Origin: Chara braunii
Lineage: Eukaryota; Streptophyta; Charophyceae; Charales; Characeae
Reading direction: 5' to 3'
DNA length: 26,593 nt
Assembly: GCA_003427395.1 (NCBI GenBank)
Contig: BFEA01000231.1
Coordinates: 1,257,897-1,284,489, forward strand
The notes below the pieces were generated by a model. The model did no database searches. It saw nothing but the letters and a program-made list of their open reading frames with translations, and was not told the DNA's origin. Shown piece after piece: positions 20,169 to 26,593 of the stretch. The stretch's first letter is position 1, and every line of letters begins with the position of its first letter. The translations under genes were made by a program, and so were the position numbers.

Positions 20169-21733
20169 CTATTCCCTGGCCACGAACTTCTTCAGCCTGG
20201 TCCCTGATACCCAATCCTGTCAGCCTGTCCCATCCAGCTCCTCGATCTGATAGGCCCCAAATTCGCCGCATCCCAATATTCTATAGGGGCCCAACCATCT
20301 CTTGTCAAACTTCCTCAACCATTGTTTTTCCAAAAAGGAGTCGTATAATAATACGACATCCCCTATTGCCAATGACTCTTTTCTTACTCGTGCCATCTAG
20401 TCTCACCTCATCTTATCTTCCATGCGACTCCTTTCCACCTGACCAGCGGCCTCTCGCAATCTTTCTTCGGCCGCCCCACTTGCCGCGCCCGAATACCGAG
20501 CAGTTCTTCGAAAGACAGGTTTACCTCCAAGTCCTGGCGCCTCCACGTCTTCATAAAGCTTTCTATGGGAAAGGTGGCATGCCTCCCGTACCATAGCGTG
20601 GTTGGCTCGTACTTGGTAGTCCTTTTTACAGTAACATTCTCCACGAAGAAAGCTGCCCGTAGGAACTTCGGCCACTGACCAGGCTTGCCCTATGTCCACT
20701 TAGCCAGGAGATTCGTGAGGGTATTGTGCCCTCTCTCCACAGGAGCGTTCGTTTGAGGGTGTGCGACCATAGTATAGTTGGCCACTACGCCATACCCTGC
20801 AAGCAACGTCCTCACCTCATTGCAGGTAAACTCTGATCCTCGATCCATCACGAACTCCCTGACAAAAGGGTATCGCAGGTGATACTCCTCGATGCAGTTC
20901 GCCAAAACCGGGCCAGTCTTCGTCCGGATAGCTCGTCCGTCCACAAACCCAGTAAGGTTATCCCGTGCATCGAAGATGTAGTTACACCCATTCTCCCCTG
21001 TTGGCATGAATAACAGGTCCAGGTGTACGACCGCACCCACTTCCCTTTCTAACCTTGGGTGTAGGGGTTCTCCAGGCCTTTGCGCTGACCTCTCTTGGCA
21101 AGGTATACAGGACCGACAATATTTGATAACCATCGTCAGCATCTCATCCCGGTGGTTGAGCTCGCTTATCTTCGCGCATGTGGCACCTACTCCTATGTGC
21201 CCCCCTGCTCTACCATCGTGTAGGGCCGCTATGATATCAATTTGCCGGTTTCTCCCACATACNATCNTCTTGGGGTTCCCGACCTGCCGCTTTATAAACA
21301 AGTGGCCGTCTCTTACCACATAGAGGTGCCTCATCTTCTGTGCCTTGGCACTTGCATCTCTATCCCTCATCTCACATGATAGGAGCAACCCCAATTCCCG
21401 GTAGATCCCATCGTACTCCTCCGCCCGAAACGCCTCCTTGATTTCTCCTTCCTCGAATTCGTTGTCTCGGCTTTTAGGAACCAGAATCTCATTCTCCTCG
21501 TGACTAAACGAGCCCTTCCGGTCGAAGTCTCCCTGCAGGAGCGTATTGGTGAGCAGGTACATCCGTCCCATTAGCTGCTCATGCTCCTCTACCTGAGTGG
21601 GGCCTTCCTCTATTGTCCTCACTTGCTCCACCAGACTGTGCGTACCTGCCAACGCCAACTTCATCATCCAACCAACATCCTTACTTCCCCACGGATCCTC
21701 CTCCTGAAAGGGCTTAAGGACTAACCCTTCCTT
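20169..21733 (-). pseudogene. Integrase (HHCC, DD35E core, C-terminal SH3-like part), broken
   Basis: The integrase follows the RNase H frame in phase after one TAG (21734-21736). An N-terminal HHCC zinc domain is seen (ALHDGRAGGH through CRSCIPC). The catalytic core has Asp in VVHLDLLF, Asp in VMDRGSEF and Glu in APVERGHN; the last two are separated by exactly 35 residues, as in DD35E integrases. Two N bases (21263, 21267) leave two residues unknown. The frame is cut by TAG at 20690, then a frame change near 20480, then TGA (20403), TAG (20397) and TGA (20220). The C-terminal part remains recognisable through these: DVVLLYDSFLEKQWLRKFD, RWLGPYRIL and GAYQIEELDG, the small barrel domain of Ty3-type integrases. 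The stop at 20169-20171 appears to be the natural end. It would insert element cDNA into the chromosome. Confidence 0.85.
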
Positions 21734-24262
21734 CTACTCGTACCCCTTTGGTGCCAGCCATATGGGGTGACTGACGCAACTGGGCACTCGCAGGGACCAT
21801 TCGTTTATGTGCAGGCGGACGTCCTCCTCTTGATCCAAAAACCCATCAACTGGCGGCGTGTCTTCTATCGATTCCTCGTCCGATCCGTCCCAGTTGATGC
21901 GGTTTAGCCCATCTGCCCTGTTCTTGTTCCCTGGGATCCTTTCCAACTCGAAATTAAACATCCAAATGTAGGTCAACCATCTTGCGACGGTTGGGTCAGA
22001 TGGAGTATAATTCTTCAGGGAACATGCTAGTGCAGTAGGGTCCACCCTCAAGATGAGCCTCCTGCCAAAAACATAGTTCCAGAAGGTCCTTAGGCAATGA
22101 AGTACCGCCAGCGTCTCCTTCTTGAACTGAGAGTAGTTCCTCTCAATTATATTGAGGGTGCGACTTTCGAATCTTAGCGGCCTCTCCTTCCCCTCAGTAT
22201 CTGCCTGAATCATGATTCCTCCCAAGGCAGTTGGCCCTGCGTCCGTCTCAATGACGAATGGTCTTTCCTTCGTGGCCTCATAGTTTGGCGCTCCCAATAC
22301 CAAGCCTCCTTCCTTAAACTCTCCCTTCATCCTACCGACCGCCTCTTCCTGGTCTTCGCCCCAAACCCATTCTTGATCCTGGCGCACCAACTTCCTTAAA
22401 TTTTCCATCTTCGTGGCAAAGTCCTTCACGAAGCTCCTCCAAAATCCGCACGTCCCAAGGAAGCTCCTCACATCTGTTACCGAGCGGAAGGGCACCGGCC
22501 ACTCAAGAATCTTGTCTCTCTTCTTTACATCAGACCTTCGCCCACTCTCATTACAGACAAAGCCTAGAATCGTGGCCTCCCTTATACAATGTTTCGTCTT
22601 AGGGCCGCTCGCCGTCAGGTTATGTTCCTCCAATAACCCCAGAACCTGATCGATGTCTTGGACATGCTTCCAGACAAAGCGCTGCACACCGGGCATCACT
22701 TCGTCTTCCTCCTTCTCCTTCGGACCTTTGACCGCTAGGTCATCGATATAGGGCTGAGTGATATGTGGGTTGACCATCTGCATGGCTCTGATCATATGCC
22801 TTTGCACCATCGTCACTGCATTCGTCCAACCTTGAGGCGCCACATTCATATGAATCAGCCCTCTGGGAGTGTGCATTGTCGTTACGGGCCTGTCTGGCAG
22901 GTATACGGGGAATTGGTCATACCCCGAGTAGAGGTCTATAAGCGAGATTATAGGCCTCCCTGCGCACGATTCTGACAGTGCATCCGCGTTCGGCAATCCT
23001 CCCGCGTCCCGCACTGTCACCGCATTTAGCCGTTGCAAGTTTTGCACCCACCTTAGTGTCCCATTTGGCTTAATAAAACAAAACCAAGACGAAGCATACG
23101 GCCCACTGGAATAATCGGCCACGTGCGTCCGCATCTTGCCGTCCAGGTAGTCCACCACCATCTTTTCCTCGTCCGGATTGGGGTACCGCGCGCCCCTTAG
23201 ATTCCATGGCTCATGTGGGACCGTGTGGATCCTGATCATCGAGATCTTGTCCACATCCAGCCTCCCACGCTCGTCGTCGTTGAATGCATACGCGCGGTGC
23301 CTTTTCTTCATCAGCCCCACCATCAACGCTCTCTCCTGGGGCGATAGAAAGTCGGGCTCCCCAATTATCAGCTTCCCCTCATTTTCGTCGTTGATACGAC
23401 ACAGCCCATCCAACGCGTGCTCCCGCATACGCCGTATCAACCCTCGCTCCCGCTCGTAGTAGGCTTCCTCATCCTCTGTGACGAGCATGGAAACTGGGCG
23501 GCACTTCTTATCTATGGTCTTGTACCGCCTTTGGGAACCCTGCTTAAGCCCTCCCCTAAAAAAAGGCCGACTTGTCGCTCGGGCCTGGGCCATCGCAGGG
23601 CCTCCCCTCCCTCCCGGAAGCCGATACACCAACTCCACCTTCCCCACCTGAGGGTTCTCCAAAACTTGTTCCCTCAATGCCTTAATGGCCTCCGGATCCT
23701 CCATGTCGTGAGCCGATACCAACTTCATGGCCTTATTCACATCCGTGAGGCTCAATGTCAGCACCTTAGTCCTATCTTCCTCCTCGGGCACTTCCCAAAA
23801 CCGTCTCCGCTCATTCTCTGACTCTTCAAAGGTGAACGAGCCTAGATTGGGCCTATTCCTCCCGCTCCCCGGCCCCGTGTTCCGGCAGGTGATAACTTCA
23901 TAATTCCCACACACCGGGTCGCACAGGAGCAGGATCATTGTTCCGTCGTGCTTGTTGAAGATCAACATTTTCGTCCGGCACAGGAACGACCGCCCCAGAA
24001 GGATGGGGTGATCGACATCGGGCATAACGAAAAAGCAAGTCCTGGCTTGCACCTTTCCAATCTCTATAATCACATTTGACGCTGTGCCGCAAAAGGCGGC
24101 CTTGCGGTTAGCGTCGTGCAGCATGCCATGGTCCGAGCGGTCGATCTCCACGCCTATCATCACCGCCTCCTTCTCCCTGATGATCTTCATTTCTGCGCCC
24201 GTGTCCACCATCCAAGTACACTTCTGGTTCCTTATCACCAAATCCACCTGCTCGCACGCCAC
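21734..24262 (-). CDS. pol: Pol: protease, reverse transcriptase and RNase H in one open frame (842 codons)
   Basis: This is the only long undamaged frame of the element. The aspartic protease active site is VDTGAE (residues 19-24, Asp20), with ILLGRSFL near residues 87-94. The reverse transcriptase spans about residues 340-580: motif A is SLIDLYSGYDQF (Asp443), MNVAPQGWTNA precedes the catalytic YIDD (505-508), and LGFVCNESG follows. The connection region holds VRSFLGTCGFWRSFVKDF. RNase H has ETDAG (Asp674), FKKETLAVLHCL (Glu716), RVDPTAL (Asp741) and GNKNRADGLNRI (Asp784), so all four expected acidic residues are present. The listed start is only the first residue after a TGA (24269-24271); the real protein is continuous with the upstream linker. 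Proteolytic maturation and copying of element RNA into DNA are the expected roles. Confidence 0.95.
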   Translation of the reverse strand: MACEQVDLVIRNQKCTWMVDTGAEMKIIREKEAVMIGVEIDRSDHGMLHDANRKAAFCGTASNVIIEIGKVQARTCFFVMPDVDHPILLGRSFLCRTKMLIFNKHDGTMILLLCDPVCGNYEVITCRNTGPGSGRNRPNLGSFTFEESENERRRFWEVPEEEDRTKVLTLSLTDVNKAMKLVSAHDMEDPEAIKALREQVLENPQVGKVELVYRLPGGRGGPAMAQARATSRPFFRGGLKQGSQRRYKTIDKKCRPVSMLVTEDEEAYYERERGLIRRMREHALDGLCRINDENEGKLIIGEPDFLSPQERALMVGLMKKRHRAYAFNDDERGRLDVDKISMIRIHTVPHEPWNLRGARYPNPDEEKMVVDYLDGKMRTHVADYSSGPYASSWFCFIKPNGTLRWVQNLQRLNAVTVRDAGGLPNADALSESCAGRPIISLIDLYSGYDQFPVYLPDRPVTTMHTPRGLIHMNVAPQGWTNAVTMVQRHMIRAMQMVNPHITQPYIDDLAVKGPKEKEEDEVMPGVQRFVWKHVQDIDQVLGLLEEHNLTASGPKTKHCIREATILGFVCNESGRRSDVKKRDKILEWPVPFRSVTDVRSFLGTCGFWRSFVKDFATKMENLRKLVRQDQEWVWGEDQEEAVGRMKGEFKEGGLVLGAPNYEATKERPFVIETDAGPTALGGIMIQADTEGKERPLRFESRTLNIIERNYSQFKKETLAVLHCLRTFWNYVFGRRLILRVDPTALACSLKNYTPSDPTVARWLTYIWMFNFELERIPGNKNRADGLNRINWDGSDEESIEDTPPVDGFLDQEEDVRLHINEWSLRVPSCVSHPIWLAPKGYE

Positions 24263-24268
24263 ACATTT

Positions 24269-24760
24269 TCAATCCATCCTTGTCCCTGCCTCAGTCCACT
24301 CCACCTCTCTAGGCAGGACCGTACTCAGATGGACATTTGGCACCAGCCTTCGCGACAGTCGTCCCTTCAACTCACCACGGAGCCTTGGCGCCGAAGCCAG
24401 GATGTCCTTTAGGTTCATCAAGTCATTATGGCCTTCCAGGAGTTTGTCCACCATCCGCTCCACATCAAAGCCTTCCTCCATCCGGACCGCGTACTTCTTC
24501 CTCTTAGGCACGTTGTCGGGCAGGCTTGGCTCGGCCTCCTCCTGGGCCTTCCTCTTTTTGGCCCTCAGCTCCGCCCGTTGATCATCCTCTTGTCGGAGCC
24601 TCTCATCCTCTTCATCGTCATCCTCTTCCTCTTCCTCCGGAACCTCTACCACCTCCTTCCTACGTCCAGGCTTCGGCTCCTTTGGGCGCCTGACTGGGCT
24701 CTTGACTAGGCCCAACCTTATTTTGGCTCCTGGTCCGAGCTGCCTGCCGCACCCTCCCAT
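24269..24760 (-). pseudogene. Acidic/basic linker between Gag and protease
   Basis: This frame is in phase with pol and separated from it only by a TGA at 24269-24271, two codons after a TRMD motif. The protein has a basic start, a strongly acidic run (EEEEEDDDEEDERL), a KKRKAQEE segment, then EGFDVERMVDKLLEGHNDLMNLKDIL, which looks helical. It probably formed part of a single Gag-Pol polyprotein upstream of the protease. The frame of the preceding Gag C-terminal piece differs, so another frame change lies in 24761-24875. Confidence 0.6.
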
Positions 24761-24875
24761 GTGACGTGGGGGGTCTATAGGTCATACCTGACCTAGGGCC
24801 CGTCCCTACAGTCGCCACTCTTGGGCACCCTTGTTGTCCTCGCGAAGGCTCTGGCCCGAAGTCATAAAGGAATCC

Positions 24876-25275
24876 CTAAGGCAGGTTGGCCTCCCACTCT
24901 CGGGCTTCTTCACACAGGGCTTGCAGCTTCCGCTGGTATCTCCCCACTTTCTCAAGCAGATCTTTCATCCTCCCCAGGAGGAGTATGGCCGGCTCTCCTT
25001 CGCCTTCCTGCCCCTCATTATCCGATTTGACGACTATTGGCTCCTCCCTTATAGTCCCCGCCTTTAGTCGCTGAGTGACCTCCTCACTATCCCCTACAAT
25101 CTCCTCGACTCTTACGGTCAGCTCTTCCTTTTCCTGCCACATCCTAAACATTGTCGGGGGTGCTGTGGGTCCCGCTGCTGCTCGTCGGAGAGCCTCTTGC
25201 CTGATTCCTCCCGGGGTCCTAGGGTCGATATGCTCACCCCACTTGTCATATATATCCCCGTCCATACATGAGGAA
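24876..25275 (-). pseudogene. Gag C-terminal extension with coiled-coil-like part
   Basis: The protein begins (after a frame change from the knuckle frame near 25270) with GLISSCMDGDIYDKWGEHID and continues through MFRMWQEKEELTVRVEEIV. It ends LLEKVGRYQRKLQALCEEAREWEANLP at a TAG (24876-24878). The heptad-like spacing of Leu/Val and charged residues suggests a coiled coil. Downstream of the TAG the same frame continues readable for some 40 codons, which argues that the stop is a mutation and not the end of the protein. Confidence 0.55.
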
Positions 25276-26131
25276 ATTAACCCTGACATCCTCCCGCCGC
25301 CGCTCGCAAAACCGCATAGTGTGGTCTACATCGCCACAATGCCAACAGGTGGCATTTCGCCAATCAAAGCGGGGCCTCCCATACCCTTGGCCCCCTTCCT
25401 GGCCGCCCCAGCCACCTTGGTTCTGGCCCCTTTGACCATTCCAACCACCCCCACGACCCCCACCATTTTCTCCCCGGCCTCGGCCGCCACCTCCTCGACC
25501 CCCTTGACCTCGGCCTCCATTGCCTTGTCTGCCTTGTCCTTGGTTTCCTCCACCGGCCACGCTAGCCTGCGAGGCCTGTTGGGAGGGAGGTGGTTGGGCC
25601 ACAAAATGACCCTGGGCTGCAGGGTAGCTCGGGGGCCCCATACTTGCCGCTGGGCCCGCATAAGGGACCATTTGCCCGGGGTGAGTTTGACTACCCCCGC
25701 ACGAGGTGCAGTGATTGCAACTGGGCCAGGATGCAGGCTGACAATGTGGCACCCAGTGCCCACAAGCCGGCGGCGGCCCCATACATGACGGTCCGGCCGT
25801 CGCCGACGTTGTCGAGGCAGCAGGTGGCGGCGCAGCAATCGCTTGCGGGACCTGCCCTTTTCCGGATCCTTGACCCCCCACTTGTAAATTCCGCTGCTTC
25901 CTCTGAGCCTTGGTTAGGATCTGGGAGCCCGTCTCTTCTCCGCCATAGTCCTCGCGCCTAGCCTCCTCTTCCACTGCCCCGGACGCCCGGCCTTGAGCCA
26001 CGATCACTCCCCTCTTTTGCACTTCCGCCTCATTATCATACCCCAGCGCTGCCAATACGTCCGTGACGATCCTCTTCACCCCTGGGGTCCCGGACGAGGT
26101 GGCGTCCCTTTCCTTTCTCTTGCGCCTTTGC
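25265..26131 (-). pseudogene. gag: Gag middle and nucleocapsid part: RGG-rich and CCHC zinc knuckle
   Basis: The frame reads KRIVTDVLAALGYDNEAEV, then a Pro/Ala/Gln-rich stretch, then a long Gly/Arg run (GGRGQGGRGGGGRGRG and similar), then CWHCGDVDHTMRFC (25347-25306), a CX2CX4HX4C knuckle. RGG runs and zinc knuckles both bind RNA, so this is the nucleocapsid-like part that would package element RNA. It is out of frame with the capsid-like part; the best join is near 26131, where LQRRKRKERDATSSG becomes readable. The frame leaves the family-like reading again near 25270. Confidence 0.75.
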
Positions 26132-26593
26132 AGACCTGGTGCTGTTCCACCTGGTTCAGGCTCCCCTCTTCCACCCCTTTGTCGATAGTGGCCCAGGTGA
26201 GTTTCTCACTTCCCCCTCCGTGACCCGTCAGCTCCGAGGCCTCCGAGCCAGTAAGCANACCCAAGAATATGGCACACNNCGTTTCTTCGGAGATCCCGTG
26301 CACCTTCCGCGCCTTCNTTTTAAACTCGTGCACAAACNCCCCAATCGTGGAGAAGTCNTCCTTGTTCATGGCCTCCAAATCCGCCATGGTTAGCAAGCCA
26401 TCCCCCAACCTGTACTTTCTCTGCATCATGTCCNTGAACCTCGCCCAACTACCATTGGCGGCATCCACGACCTTGCCCNNTTCCTGATGGTGGCTATGAA
26501 GGACATATCTTAGGACTCGCTGGAGCTTGACCTCGTCCGACAGCCCCACCAATGCTTGCTCCGTCAGGTCCAGCCAGTCAGACACCCGTTCTC
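26131..26593 (-). pseudogene. gag: Gag capsid-like N-terminal part, truncated by the window edge
   Basis: The frame is open to the right edge and reads SDWLDLTEQALVGLSDEVKLQRVLRY, then WARF, MQRKYRLGDGLLTMADLEAM and a hydrophilic helical part ending VEEGSLNQVEQHQV. Several N bases (for example 26258, 26278-26279, 26317, 26338, 26358, 26434, 26479-26480) leave residues unknown. The pattern (W, L-x2-L, helices) fits a Ty3/gypsy Gag capsid domain. The true start codon is beyond the window. After HQV the frame should change to continue into the RGG and knuckle part. Confidence 0.65.

Larger units (their letters stand above)
17091..26593 (-). mobile_element. Internal region of a large Ty3/gypsy-like retroelement with a third ORF, cut by the right edge
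   Basis: On the minus strand the order is Gag, linker, protease, reverse transcriptase, RNase H, integrase, then a Gag-like third ORF. Integrase after RNase H is the Ty3/gypsy arrangement. At least 9.5 kb of internal sequence is present, which is large for this group. Most of gag, integrase and ORF3 is interrupted by stops and frame changes, while protease to RNase H is one open frame. The 5' LTR and primer binding site lie beyond 26593. No LTR-sized sequence separates integrase and ORF3, so ORF3 belongs to the same element unless there was a precise deletion. Confidence 0.85.

Overview
The window looks like accessory DNA from a large, repeat-rich eukaryotic genome, most likely a streptophyte alga or plant. 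It has long Ty3/gypsy-type retrotransposon reading frames, GT-AG splice signals, dinucleotide microsatellites and scattered ambiguous bases, and no bacterial-style operons. From memory, very similar Gag-Pol proteins are abundant in the charophyte Chara; I could not check this. No rRNA, tRNA or CRISPR array is visible.

Layout. (1) 311-3463, plus strand: a decayed DDE-type transposase-like gene. It has a disordered N-terminal exon, a likely 200-nt intron, a Cys-rich segment, a catalytic block and an acidic tail, and it is broken by a frameshift and two adjacent TAG codons. (2) 3464-6990: mostly non-coding, with (AT)n, (CT)n and (TATC)n tracts and one unassigned small reading frame on the minus strand (5102-5518). 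(3) 6991-12607: two direct copies of one non-coding unit, about 3.28 kb and 2.27 kb, joined by poly-C/N/(TA)n. The left copy carries an extra ~1 kb array of about ten short hairpin units whose stems appear to covary. (4) 12608-15217: pyrimidine-rich DNA with no convincing gene. (5) about 15218-17081: a candidate 3' LTR. (6) 17091 to the right edge, minus strand: the internal region of a very large Ty3/gypsy-like element.

Read in its own direction (right to left), the retroelement encodes a first Gag (capsid-like part, RGG-rich part, CCHC knuckle), a coiled-coil and acidic linker, then protease, reverse transcriptase and RNase H in one intact 842-codon frame. Integrase (HHCC and DD35E) follows in broken frames. 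After the integrase stop and a 189-nt gap that contains a strong 3' splice site comes a ~963-codon third ORF. That ORF is itself Gag-like: it has a capsid-like N-terminus, Pro/Glu-rich and coiled-coil middle parts and its own CCHC knuckle. It sits where env-like genes sit in other retroelements.

The copy is dead. At least eight in-frame stops, all TAG or TGA, and four frameshifts interrupt gag, integrase and ORF3, while every catalytic residue I looked for in protease, RT, RNase H and integrase is still present. The observations most worth following are the spliced-looking second Gag in the env position and the covarying hairpin array.
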